A DNA stretch of 64,000 bases from Rehmannia glutinosa (Eukaryota > Streptophyta > Magnoliopsida > Lamiales > Orobanchaceae), in contig JABTTQ020003424.1 in the NCBI GenBank assembly GCA_016081115.2, positions 682,001-746,000 on the forward strand, written 5' to 3'. The position numbers and the translations under genes are program-made. Positions 23,491 through 35,439 of the stretch are shown here, in pieces (position 1 is the stretch's first letter; the number at the start of each line of letters is the position of its first letter). A model generated the notes under the pieces. That model was not told the origin of the DNA. It ran no database searches and was given only the letters and a program-made list of their open reading frames with translations.

Positions 23491-24683
23491 GCTCAGTGGG
23501 TTTGAGAAGGATTACATTAGAGTTTGAAGAGGTTCTTTTTGGCTTTATACTTGTCATTTTAGTGTCATATAACCAAATTAAAAGGTGAAAATTGATATGG
23601 TAGTACAAGATTCCGTTGGATGTAATGTTCACATTGTTTGCATAGTAGATAGAAAGTAAGGTGATGAGTTAGTAAGAATTGAGATAGATGTAAATTCTAC
23701 TCTAATGCCACCACAAGAGATGGTTCAGAGTTAGACTGTTGTGCTTATCATCCCATATATTCTGGAACTTCTGATATTTTAGAGTTTAGAAAAAAATATA
23801 GGATAATTTTAGTATATTTCCCGAATGAGATTGATGATTTTTGTAATTGATCTTCACCCCCACCCCCTCTTTTCCCCTCATTACTCAGTACTCACTAATG
23901 TGACTGTTTTACCTCATTTTATACTAGACCAAGTGACAAGTGTGTTGCTTTTGATTTAACTTTTGGGTCAAAATGGGCAAGATTATTAAACCACCCGACC
24001 ATCTTCAATCCAAAGATATTGAATGATAAATTGTATCAGGCTCAGCGGCCCAACCTAACTTTTTGGGCCAAATGGGCGGAGCCAAATAGGATCGACTCCT
24101 TTCGGCCAGGGCTGCTCCTTGCCTAAGGCCAATGAGTCTGTCGATTTGGGCTCGAAAAAAATTACTAATTTTAGGGGCTCAATTTTTTTGTGTACTTTTT
24201 ATTATTTTACATATATTATATATATAAAATACATAAAATAATGTAGAGGTTGAATCTTGAAACTTTGGAAGGTGACAGGTCCAAATCCTGTTGCCCATAA
24301 TTTTTTAAAAAATTTTAAGGCGTAAATTTAAATACTCAATTCATAAGGTAAGAAATTAAAAGCCATTATACGGTTGCTAGAATAACAGTTCATCGGATAT
24401 TATTGACCATTTTGATTATACTGACTTGATTAATATTTTTGTTGCTAATACTAAAAGAATAATTGTATTTAAATAGATTTTTCATTTTTGAACATGAACT
24501 GTACTATATATTGTAGAATATTCTTTCTATTGTTGTTTTATATTGATTTTAAGTTCGTATAGAAATTAGGTGTCCAATTTTAAAGTTCGACTGCGCCAAA
24601 AATTGATAAGATCGGTCATCGTGCTTTTGGCTAGGTGGGGATTTTGCTTTTTTTTTTTTTCCCTCAAAAAAAAAAAAAGATTG
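23491..24683. other. 3' flank of copy 1 and intergenic spacer
   Basis: The first part (to about 24027) is the 3' untranslated and flanking region shared with copy 2. From 24028 to 24683 it is AT-rich spacer with no gene. A short T-arm-like stretch lies at 24278-24293 (ACAGG, loop TCCAAAT, CCTGT), but there is no full tRNA. Confidence 0.6.
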
Positions 24684-24948
24684 CTTGGCTTTTCCTTTAC
24701 TAATTTTCTAAACTGTTGCCTGTTGGCAAAGAAATGCACAAAAGCAGCCCTCAAAGTGATAGAGACTTGACGATCAAAGAGTCCAAGGGTGGTTTTGTCA
24801 ACATTTGAAACATTTGGTGGTTTCTCTGTAAGAACCTGAAAATTGAGGGAGCTCCTTGCAACATTCCCTTAAAGACGGGCGCGCATTTAGCAAATTGTTG
24901 ACAAATTATTGACGCTACATTTTTTCCCTCCATTTTCCCTCTCCTTTA

Positions 24949-27900
24949 ATGGCTTCCGCTGCCAACCCACGCGGCGGCGGCGGCGGCCCCGCCGCCCACA
25001 TTTCCAGCTTCCTCCGCACTGTCTCCACCAGAATCTCCTCTTTCCTTAACCCCAAACCACCATCTCCGCCGCGAATCTATTTGAAAATCCACCATTCTCT
25101 CCTTCCCAACTCGCAACTCTCACTCGCAACCCCGTCCGATTCAGCGCAGTCTGATACTCTTTCCTCTAATCCTTCAGGAAATACCGCCTCTTCCTCGTCC
25201 TCATCCGTTGAGAGCATGCCTTCTTCGGAACCTGGTTTAGAGTTTCCGTCAGGAACTCGAATTTCGACCGCGAAAGGAGGTGAACCGGCTTTTGTAGGAC
25301 ATGTTTACAGCATATGTGACGATTCTGGATCCGATATAATGGATGTCTCCACTCATTTTAACATTCCTTTTCTACCTAAAAGGTATAAATGCAAGACTAG
25401 TCCATATAACTTATAATCTCTTAACTAACTGTGATTTTGATATGCATTAAACCTGTGGTGGACAATTTTTCTTAAGAGAAGAATTCAATATATGAGAGCT
25501 TTTGTTTTGCTATGGTTGTGTACCTTCGGAGCTGGGGCTTGAATGTGTTCTAACTATTTAATTTTAGGTTTTAGTTTCACATTATGGTTGTTGAAACTTG
25601 GAAGTTGGAACACTTCACTATGCTGTGAAATCCTTTGGTTTGAGTGTGACAATAATTGCTGCTGTGACGGAGGCCAGTGGTGGAGAGGTAGCAGTAAAGG
25701 CCCGTGTGATTGTGTCTCAAGGCGGGCCTGCAAGCAATGGATGGAACATATATCTGTGTTGTGGACCTTGTGGTTGAAAAAGAACATAGAATAATTGAGT
25801 TGTACAATTGCTATCAGCTAGCAAGTGGCAAGCTCTTGGAATTATAATTGATATCAAGTCAAGGCCATAGCTCTCTACAAAAGCAACTGTGAAAGATGAT
25901 ATTGCACTAGTAGCAGTGGCCTAGGGAGTGGATTTACAAGCCACAGCAAAAGGTCGTTCATGAAGAACGACCTTGCCTGGATGGACTTGCAAGACACAGT
26001 CGAAAAAGTAAGGGTTGAGGTTAAAAGAAATCCAAAAGGCTAAGGTGCTTGGGCAAACAAAATTGAAGTAGCACATTCATGCGCTTGATTCTTTTTTTTC
26101 ACACTTTTTGGGTGAGGGTAAGGGGATGGGGGTGGAGGGGAAGAGGACTAGTAAGACCTGGGGAAATGGCTCTTGTTTTTTGTTTGTAAGTTTTGTTATG
26201 GATAATTGAACTGATTCCTAAAATCTGCGTGACAATTATAAATTTATAATTAAGGCCAGCTTGGTGGAAACGAAATCTAACATTCCTACATCGATATGTG
26301 ATGTACACGAGAAGCCTAAAAGTTTTCCTTTTAAAATGTGCACCTAGTGATGATTGTTGATTTCAAGATCATGTATGAGTGATATCAACAGTAAGGGAGC
26401 TTGAACAAAAGAGCACTTAGATCAGAATGAGGCTTATTATATAATTGTAATTTTGTCTTGTGTTTTGCTTTTTTATTGGTTTCCTGATTGATGCACAAAC
26501 TGTGAGCTGGCTGGTTTCACTTCCATACATAGTTCCTTAGTTTGTTTTGCTATCACCATTATATTTGCTTCATCTTCAGCTACACATTTACTTAGTTATT
26601 CCATTCTTTTGCTATATTGATAGGACACCAGAGTGGCTAAAAGAGATGTTTGCTGCAGTCACTAAGAGTGATAGGAGTGGCTATGTTTACCGTTTCTTTA
26701 TGGACATAGGTGATGCTGGTATGACTTAGTATCATGATCTTCCTCATCCATCACTTTGTTTTGCCTAGGAAATTGCTCTGAAATGTCTCTGGTTTGATAG
26801 AAGGATTGTTTTTGTAGACAACATAAACTATTAGTTTAATAGGTTTTCCTTGTTTAGTGGGCCAGAGTATTTTTTGACTGCTACATGTCTTAGATTTTGA
26901 TTGATTGGCTTTACTGTATTTTGTGAAGTTACATGTTTTGTGTTGCAACTTTGGTGTTCATTTGTTGTAGTTTCATTTCTTTCACTGCTTTAGATTTTCT
27001 CTTTGCTAAACATTTTAACTCGTTATATTTTCAGTTTCTTATTTGCAGCACAACATACCCAATGGCGTGGTTGGTGAATACAGCCTTGATACCGCATATG
27101 AAGCTTTTAAGGTACTAACTTGCTCAGTTTCATTGGTTGAATTAATTATTCGTTCCCCGAGGTCCAAAATTAATTCTCATAAATAATAGCAAAATATTAA
27201 TATATTAATTCTACTAACAAGCACCATGCATGGCTCTACACTGACAAATAAGATACTATTAAGTCAACCCTGAAGTGGGCTAATTATGAAATTATGCAGC
27301 TTCAAAATAGAAAGTGACACACATGCGGTGCAACCGTGCAAGTGTGCTCTTGATTTATTTCTGACGACAGAATTCAATGTATTAGATGGAGAAAGTAACA
27401 AGATTATAGGCCAAAACTAGGTGAAAGATGCAAAAAGTAGGGTTAAAATGTAAAATTTGACATGAAATGCATAATGATGTTTACTGCATGTTAGTCTTTG
27501 TTGGAAATTTGAGGTTATGTTCATTCAACTTATAGTTTTCAACAATCAAAGTATAAATGTATATTATCAATAACTTAGGGAGTGATTGCTTGACTGTCTG
27601 ATCCGCTCCTTTCTGTTTTTGGAGAGAATAATGTGAAAAAATTGTTTGGAAAAATGAGAATGAATAGTATATTTTTGATACGATTGTGTAATAATGATAG
27701 TTGATGTGATATTTTTTTGGTTAAATTATAATTGTATGTGATTGATGAGTGGAAAAGTGAGAATGAATGAATAGTATAATTTTGAAAATTTTCACTAGCA
27801 ATCGCATGTTGGGGCAAAAATAATTGAGTGAAAATTTTGTATATTTCTTTTACAACCAAGAAGTCCCTTAACCATCTTGTTCTTATATTACATGGTTTTG

Positions 27901-30900
27901 CTACGGCATGTGGTTCTATCTTCTTGTTTGTGAGTTTTGCTTGCTATGCAGGAGAACCCGACTTAGTTCAATTTGTTCCAAACGAAAGACAGGTCAGAAA
28001 GGACACCAGATCTTCCTCGAAATAGAAACATATAAGATCCTTCAGCGGATATAAAGCATGCTTTCTTGTTGCATCATGCCAAATTTTGCTGCTTGCAGGT
28101 CAAGGAAGCCAACAAACTTTTGAAGACTGTGAGCCGTGGTGATGGGAAAAAGAAAGTGGATGGTGTTCCTGTTTTTAGCTCTCAAAACTTGGATATTGTC
28201 ATAGCAACTACAAATGGTATCAGGAGGTGAGTAAGTACGTATCCTTTGTAGTTTTCAATGAATTTAATCTGAAGTGTATTCTTTTCAATGCTACATCATT
28301 GGTTAAACAGATCTAAGGATTTTATTGTCTGCTTCCATTGTTCTTATTGGTACACTTAGATGATCACTAATGACTAAAGAATGTTCTTTAACTTCGTTAC
28401 TGTCTTCTTTTGGAAGTGGAATGATGTCTCCTCCTCCCTCATAAAACATAAATAAATAATAAAAATAAAGGAGAGTCTCTCTATTCAAGAGCGTGTACTC
28501 TCTATTCTACCTGGCCCTGGATATCTTGGAACATTTAACCTCTTAACATCCCCCAGACATTCAAGGAGGGTCTGGATTTTATTTGTCTGGTTTACCATTT
28601 CTTCTGAGATTTCACATTTCTTTAACAATAGATTTTAGTTTTGATACTCATAATGTTGTCACTTTATCAGGTATACTCCATACTTTTTGATAAAAACTTT
28701 CTAGATGGCATTCTTGAAGCATCTGCCGATCAATATTTTCAATCATTAATTCAAAAACGTCATGTACAACGTTGGGGGATGATGGTTATGGGGATGTTGC
28801 TGATTACAACCTGACCAACGAAGTTGTTGAAGCAATGAGAGAAAACATTCGAGAGGTACAAATCCATCTTTCTGCTGTTGCTCGTTATTTCAAATTTGTT
28901 TCATTGAGAAACTAAGTATTATAACTAATTTGGGGAACTTGGGATGGAAATAGAAAATCCTTTGAATAAATTACATGTCAGAGAGAGAGAGGAGAAGTTG
29001 TTGCAAATAGTTGATAAATAAGTTCCATTAAAGCCGTAGATGAGGATGGACCACACTCTCAACATTTAGTAATGGATGGGGCCAAATTTAAATAAATTCT
29101 TCATAAAGATACCATGCATATATTTCCTTTTAGCACCATGTATATATAGTTTTCTTAGTTTGGTTAAATGCTGCCTGGTTGTTAGGTTGAGGAAGCTTGG
29201 GATGAGGTGTTGGATGAGATGGATCATCCAGGTATACCGCTGAATCTCATATCAAAAGCAGTTGAGGTTGAGATTCTCTATGCAGTCGACAAAGTTCTTC
29301 TCGGAAATAGATGGTTGCGAAAAGCCACAGGAATTCAACCTAAATTCCCTTACATGGTTGACTCATTCGAGAAAAAGTACTTCCTAGCCTTCATATTTTT
29401 GTTATTGTGCAATGATGATTCTGGAAGCTAAAAGCATATTCTGTTTCACCAATATGACTGGGAGATTGATTCTTTGTACTATATTGCTCCTTTCATTTTC
29501 TCAAACATCTCTCTACAGACTCTTCAATATCCCTACTGCACCTTTAGCTGTGCCTCAGATAATAATACTGGATAAAAATGAAAAAGTCTGTTTGCAGACC
29601 TCGAAACCATTTTTTCCTCTCATACGCGTGATGAGATTTTTTCTATAAATTTCCAGCATCAGTTTGCCATCTACATTTAATCTGGTATTCAGATGTGTCA
29701 TCAAGAGGTAGTTTTCATTGTAAATAGTTATTCTCTGGTGTGTTATTAAATTCTGTTTTCTGTCACACTACATGAAGCTTAAGATATTCAACTTTCTTTT
29801 TTTTTGAGTTTTCATTTAACCTCACTATGCTCATTATTAAACTGTTAGATCATGTGGATCAACCATGCAAACAGATGGTAGTGATTTGCTTCGTCTAGCA
29901 ATGTATATATTATCGACCGAGTTTCTTGTGTTTGGTATGGTAAAACATATCTTAATGATCCCTATTGCTGACTTGACTATGGGAGTGTTTGCAAAAACTT
30001 CTGCTTTTGTAAGAAGTAATTTATTGTAGTAGAACTAAAGTAGTTGAGAATCAGGAGTTGAGAGTGTTTGGTGGAAAAGTCGGAAAAGTGCTTATTTGTT
30101 TGTAAAAGTCAAAACAGCAGCAAAAATCTAAAACACCTCTCTCTGCTTTTAGATTCTGATTAAATAAAGTAGAATTAGAAGCAGAAGTTGGCATTTGCAC
30201 ACACTACAGAGTGATTTTTTCAGCAAAAAACTAAGAAGTGCTTTTTTCAGTGATTGCAAACACTCCCTGTATATGTGCAATTATATGTGCTCTTTTCCGT
30301 GGATTCATTAGAAGATTTTTATGGCAGGAGCGCATCTTCTTTTCTGGGAGCTAATAATAAGCCATCCGTCAAAACTGCGGACACTGAATTTGATAATGCT
30401 CATGACAAACTAGCCCAGATCCCAGATTTCCAGTTCCCCTTTGGAGACTGGCTTACTCATCCTTGGTTGAACAAATGGCAAAAGCAAGACACAAGGTTCT
30501 CGAATATGGGCTTTATTATGAGATATAATTTGGAGATAATTACAAATATTACCCTTGAGGTTTAGTCTGATTATAAAAAAACCCTCAAGTTTGATTTTGT
30601 CATAACTTTAAGGGGTAATTGTAATATTTTTATATATCGGTGGAAATTTGAAATGTTTTTTCCTTATGAAAGGGAAAATGTTAGACGGAATCAAAACTTC
30701 AATGGGGTTTTTGCAATTTTCAAAAATCTTTGGACTTTTTGTAATTAGCCCGAACTCGGGGTTTTCTGTAATTATCCCTTTTATAATTATCCCTATGATT
30801 TGTGTAATATTTCATGTTTGTGACTACCTTACTTACTGATATAATTCATGTCATCTGCAAATTGTACTGGGCAACATAGAAGGCAAGAAGAGGTAAAACC

Positions 30901-31117
30901 ATCTCCTTTTCTTCTTTCCAAGGTTACCATTGTTGATGTCTCAACAGGAGAGCCACAGACGAGCAACGCCTCTCTTAGGAAGACGACGTATGATCTAATG
31001 AAGGAACTTGAACCGGAAAATCGATCGGACGGCCCTACTTGGACTGAATCTATGGTTGATGAGAGGGATCCACTTTTTGTGGCAGATGTTGAGACATTAA
31101 CAGCCTGTTATATCTAG
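24949..31117 (+). CDS. Tic22-like family protein gene, copy 2 (nine exons, frame broken)
   Basis: Exons: 24949-25382, 26624-26718, 27035-27111, 27952-27992, 28099-28226, 28671-28855, 29186-29376, 30328-30495, 30880-31117, all with GT-AG introns; phases fit if three missing bases are allowed. The product would be about 519 residues. Exon 1 is whole: MASAANPRGGGGGPAAH, then a Ser/Thr/Pro-rich leader, then GEPAFVGHVYSICDDSGSDI. Exon 7 gives an intact GIPLNLISKAVEVEILYAVD and LLGNRWLRKATGIQPKFPY. The C-terminal exons carry FGDWLTHPWLN and WTESMVDERDPLFVADVE. Lesions: one base short in exon 4 (after GAGAACCC, near 27960), one T in exon 6 (T run near 28682) and one G in exon 6 (G run near 28776). 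Function as for copy 1; family assignment is from remembered motifs and not a search. Confidence 0.65.
25950..25974. repeat. perfect 10-bp hairpin in intron 1 of copy 2
   Basis: AAGGTCGTTC and GAACGACCTT pair perfectly around the loop ATGAA. It lies in the roughly 300 bp of intron 1 that copy 1 lacks. Confidence 0.7.
27570..27830. repeat. MITE-like inverted repeat in intron 3 of copy 2
   Basis: Orthologous to 20646-20880, with the same ends GGGAGTGATTGCTTG and AGCAATCGCATG and the same AT-rich interior. Shared presence dates it before the tandem duplication. Confidence 0.45.
29991..30267. mobile_element. MITE in intron 7 of copy 2 (277 bp)
   Basis: Perfect 14-bp terminal inverted repeats GGGAGTGTTTGCAA and TTGCAAACACTCCC. 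The interior is rich in AGAAGT/ACTTCT words and noncoding. A target duplication is not obvious. It has no counterpart in intron 7 of copy 1, so it probably arrived after the duplication. Confidence 0.75.
30530..30800. repeat. GGATAATTACAAA-type repeat in intron 8 of copy 2
   Basis: Begins GGAGATAATTACAAATATTAC like the block in copy 1 (22965-23190), then diverges into a longer version with repeated TTTTTGTAATTAGCCC and TGTAATTATCCC. A relative is at 31310-31550 in the 3' flank. Confidence 0.45.
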
Positions 31118-31309
31118 TGCTGGCTAAGCTCAGTGGGTTTGAGAAGGATATTACATTAGAGTTTGACAAAGATCTTTTTTGGCTTATACTTGTCATTTAG
31201 TGTAATTGTAAATTGATATGGTAGTACAAGATTCTTCTGCACACAGATGTTCTAGGTCACATTTTTGCACACAGGATGCTCTATTACAAACTATACAATG
31301 CAATAGAAT

Positions 31310-31550
31310 TTAGGGATAATTACAAGAAAACCCAAATATTTTTGAAAATTAAAACTCCATCTTACATTTTCCCCTTCAAAAGTAAAAAAATATTTCAAAA
31401 CCCCATGAAATTTATAAAAATATTACATGTATCCCCTTAAATTTAAGACAAAATCAAATATGAGGGATGTTTTTGTAATTTTAAAACATCTCTGGGTTTT
31501 TTTGTAATTAGCCCTAACTTTAGGGGTGTTTTTGTAATTTCCTTAGAATT
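31310..31550. repeat. AATTAC-type fold-back repeat in 3' flank of copy 2
   Basis: Starts TAGGGATAATTACAAGAAAA and ends TTTTTGTAATTTCCT, with mixed-orientation AATTAC and GTAATT words in between. Copy 1 has no such block at the matching place (about 23600), so it is probably a later arrival. Confidence 0.4.
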
Positions 31551-31729
31551 TACAATAGAAACTTTTGTGTGATTAGCTTAGTTCCCATAGACAGACAGAA
31601 GGGAGCTGTGAGTTGGTAAGAGTTGAGAATTTGAGATGGATGTGTTTACGATGTCATCCCATGTATTGTGGACCTTTTGAAGATTTTAGGAAAATATAGG
31701 AATATCTTGATCGATATTTTAGTATATTT

Positions 31730-32136
31730 TGATATGAACCAAAAACGTTGAAGACAGAAATAACAACTAAACAACAAGGCAAAAGAAGTGAGATATAATG
31801 AAGTCGTATTTTCAATAAAAGAGATATTAGTTGGAAGTTTGTTAGAAAATCGAGTTAGACATTTGGGAGACGGTTGAGTTAGTTGGAGTTTGTTAATAAA
31901 AGCGTTAGAAGTAGTCGATAGTAATTGTAGAACGGATCATCGTATAAAAGGAGCTAGATCGGGAAAAAAGAAGCGATGAGTTGATGTGTGGATGTGAATT
32001 GTTTTTCTCTCTATTCTATACTCTTCAAGATTCATCTCGAAGCTAATTTCTTTGTGTAAGCTTCGATTTCTTCTCAATTCACAATATCATTCCGTAATAT
32101 TTGATTCATTCTTTCTATAATTGTTTGGTGTGTATC
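31730..32136 (+). repeat. 5' LTR of the chromovirus-like element
   Basis: About 407 bp. TATAAAAG at 31943-31950 is the likely TATA box. The 3' edge is degenerate: the other LTR ends GGTGTATATCA, here the text is GGTGTGTATCG. The following GAGTATCGAGAC is a damaged match to the usual initiator-methionine tRNA primer binding site. Confidence 0.85.
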
Positions 32137-32188
32137 GGCGTGAGTATCGAGACGTCGATCCTTGGCGTTTCGAGAATAAGTAACAAAA

Positions 32189-33230
32189 ATGGCGGAAGGA
32201 ACTCGTATGATGGAGTGCGAAAAGATGTCGATGAATTGCGTGAACATTTGCGAGCAAGTACTGAGAAAGGTCGACAAAAATATGGATGAGCTACGAACTC
32301 TAATAATGACCATGGCAGCTAACATGCCAAATAATGGAGGAAATTTGGTGAAGGAGGAGGCGAATCACATGGTGATCGAGAGAATCGAGGAATTAATGGC
32401 GGATATCAAGAGTACCAGTTAGCAACTAAATGTGCTAGAGTTGAATTTCAAGATTCAATGGGGAGGACTTGAGAGCCTGGGTATATCGGTGTGAGCAATT
32501 TTTGACGTGGATGAAACACCTTCAAGATCAAAAGTAAAATTAGCGCAAGTGCATTTGGAGGAGAGCATTGCAATGGCACGGATGTATATGAAATCGAGAT
32601 TGACAAGAGAACTTCCGAATTGGGAGGAGTATGTTCGCAATCGCATGATGGGTTTGGTTCAACTTCTTTATGAGGATCCTATGTCGAATTAATGAATTTG
32701 AAACAAATGGATCTATTCAAGATTATTTGGACAAATTTGATGAATTACTTAATTGTGTTGAGTTATCGAACCGTATGCAATTAGTTGTTTCTTGGGGGGG
32801 AATGAAAAGTGAAATTGCGTTCATGTCCAGGATGTTTAAGCCTAAAACTTTACAGGAAGCTATTAGCCTTGCAAAGCTGCAGGAGCAAGGCTAATGCAAT
32901 AAATCACAATAAAATGGCTTCACCAACACCTATTAACTTTCGTATGTCATCTATGGGCAAAGAAATTTTTCGAGTTCCTCGAATTTTAAACCTACTTCGC
33001 CTCACGGCATGGTAGTTCGAAGAGATGGTGCTAGTATTAGCAATTTGCCTTCTAAAGCACATAATCCACCACTTCGAGGTAATTCAGCCCCAATAATTCC
33101 TTCTAGAAGGTTCGAGTTCTCGGGAGTTGGATGAAAAGCGGGCCAAGGGGTTGTGTTTTTGGTGTGATGAAAAATTTACAGGATCACCAATGTACAAAGA
33201 AGCGGCGAGTTGTACATTATGGAATTACGA
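32189..33230 (+). pseudogene. gag of the chromovirus-like element
   Basis: MAEGTRMMECEKMSMNCVN opens a short N-terminal part (32189-32422). After frame changes, a retrotransposon gag core follows: ESIAMARMYMKSRLTRELPN, then SIQDYLDKFDELLNCVEL and IAFMSRMFKPKTLQEAISLA (32507-32894). A zinc-knuckle-like GLCFWCDEKF appears at about 33145, but its histidine and last cysteine are not in the expected places. Gag would form the particle and bind RNA; this copy could not be translated as one protein. Confidence 0.75.
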
Positions 33231-34030
33231 GGAGGAAGAGGAAGAAGAGTTAGATGCGCCAGACAAGATAGAAAGGGAAGAGGAAGAAGAAGTTCAAAAT
33301 GAAGAAGAAAATAGTGTCATCAATTCCCATATGTCAAGACATGCTATGTCGTGGGTACACACTTACAAAGACTATGAGAGTAACTTGAGTCTGTAAAGGG
33401 AAAATCTATCCATATCCTCATTGACACGGGCAAAGACTCATAATTTTTGGATTTGCACATCGCAAAAAAAAATTGGGATGTAAATTAGAAGCGACTAAGC
33501 TTTTTCTGTGGTGGTAGCCGATGGCAACAAAATAAACAACACATATGTGTGTAAAAACTTTCGATGGCGGATGCAAGGGGTACCATTTTCACTCGATATC
33601 ATGGTCTTACCTTTGGGGGTTGTGAAGTAGTATTGGGAGTACAATGGTTAATAACACCGAGGAGACATCAATTGGAACTTTAATCAATTGAGAATGGAGT
33701 TTAAAGTAGAAGGAAAGAAGGTGTGTTTACGGGGGAAAACAACCACATGATCTTGCAAATTTGTCTCAAATAAGAAGATTAATAAGTTGTTGCAAAATCC
33801 ATCCGATTTCTATGATGTATCTTTCAAGTCATCCAAAGTCATCGAGAAGGTGCGGCTACATTATGTTCTTTTTGAGCGATGAAGAAATACAGATGACAAT
33901 TCGAGAGGCAATGGCCGATTTGTTAACGGAGTTTTTGACTTATTCGTGGAGCCTACATCTCTTCCACCGCACGTAAATCATGATCATGCAATACATCTCA
34001 AAGAGGGAACATATGCTATTAGTGTTAGAC
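33230..34030 (+). pseudogene. protease region of the chromovirus-like element
   Basis: An acidic glutamate-rich linker (33228-33320) leads to the protease active site ILIDTGK at about 33415-33435 (D-T-G), followed directly by an in-frame stop and then by FLDLHIA. The text at 33500-34030, in several frames, looks like the remaining protease and the linker to RT. Confidence 0.65.
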
Positions 34031-35280
34031 CATACGGGTATCCTTCAATCCAAAAAAATGAAATAGAAAAACTGGTAGCGAGAGATGTTGAAATCGGAAT
34101 TATTAGGGGAGAGTACTAGTCCCTTTTCTTCTCCCGTGGTCTTGGTGAAAAAAAAAGACGGTACATGGAGAATGTGCATTGATTATAGGGAACTCAACAA
34201 GCATACTATTAAGGATAAATTTCTATTCTGTTATTGAAGAGTTATTGGATGAATTGCATGGAGCTAAGTTTTTCAAAATTGGACTCGAGGTCGAGGTTAT
34301 CATCGATCAGGATGAAAGAGCAAGATGTGTTTAAAATGACTTTTAGAACACATCATGGCCACTTTGAATTCTTGGTGATGCCCTTTGGGCTAACTAATGC
34401 CCCATCTACATTTCAAAGTCTCATGAACAAGGTGTTCCAACCCTTCTTAAGGAAGTTCGTCTTGGTTTTTTTTTGATGATATACTCATCTACCCCACTTG
34501 GTCATCACATTTGTTCCACTTACGGGAGGTATTACAGGTCTTGAGATCACACAACTTATTTGTTAAAAGAAGTAAATGCACGTTTGGTAGTACTCAAGTG
34601 GAGTATTTGGGTCACATTATCACGCCAACGGGAGTTGGTGACCACCTATCAAGATTCGAGCCATGAGTGATTGGCCCAAACCACGACAATTAAGGATCTC
34701 GAGAGGTGTTTTGGGACTTACGGGCTATTATAGAAGATTTATCAAGGATTATGGTAAGATTGCACAACCCTTAACCGACTTTGAAGAAAGATAATTTTTG
34801 TGGAATTCTTGGTGATGTTGCATTTTAACAATTAAAAAGAGCTATGGTAACGACACCATTTTTGGCTTTGCGATTTTACACAAGAATTTATATTGGAAAC
34901 GGATGCTTCGGGGAAGAGGAATAGGGTGTGTTGATGCGAAGGGTAGACCATTGCTTTTATGAGCAAGTCCCTCACTCCCAAACATTTGGCATTATACGTG
35001 TATGAGAAGGAAATGTTAGCTATGGTGACCATTTGTGATGAAATGGAGGCCTTATCTCATTGGCGGACACTTTACTATTAAAACCGACCATCATAGCTTG
35101 AAATATCTTTTGGATTAGCGCATTTCTACACCTAGTCAACGAGAAATGGCTTGCTAAGCTAATGAGATATGATTACACTATTTGTCTACAAGAAGGGAGT
35201 GATAATATCGTGGCTAATGCTTTATCAAGAATTTCATTAACCGATTCGGAGGGTGGTCAGTTGAATACTATTTGTTCACT
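34030..35280 (+). pseudogene. reverse transcriptase and RNase H of the chromovirus-like element
   Basis: RT: PFSSPVVLVKKKDGTWRMC and IDYRELNKHTIKDKF (about 34115-34215), MPFGLTNAPSTFQSLMNKVF (34378-34437), and after a frame change the catalytic FFDDILIY at 34468, then KCTFGSTQVEYLGHII (34571-34620). RNase H: FILETDASG-like text near 34885-34910 and the conserved end NIVANALSRI near 35210-35230. These would copy the element RNA into DNA. At least six frame breaks are needed to follow the protein. Confidence 0.85.
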
Positions 35281-35439
35281 CAGTCCATTTAATGGAGAAG
35301 ATTAAAATTAGTCATCAAGAAGATAGTACACTTCAAAAGGTGATACAAAGAATCGATTCGATAGAAGAAGCTAAATATCAGTTGAAGGGAGGAATACTCA
35401 CAAGAAAAATAAATTGGTGGTGGGTGCGGACCCAACTTT

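Larger units (their letters stand above)
17870..24027 (+). repeat. tandem duplication unit 1 (contains Tic22-like copy 1)
   Basis: From about 17870 the sequence aligns with 24684 onward through the upstream region, all nine exons, most intron sequence and the 3' flank to about 24027, which matches 37331 on the other copy. Unit 2 is longer because of the inserted Gypsy element and smaller indels. The similarity is high in introns as well as exons, so this is a segmental tandem duplication and not retroposition. Confidence 0.85.

Noticed and set aside
24278..24293. Possible tRNA gene
   Set aside because: Only a T-arm-like hairpin is seen; no acceptor stem, D-arm or anticodon arm can be found around it.
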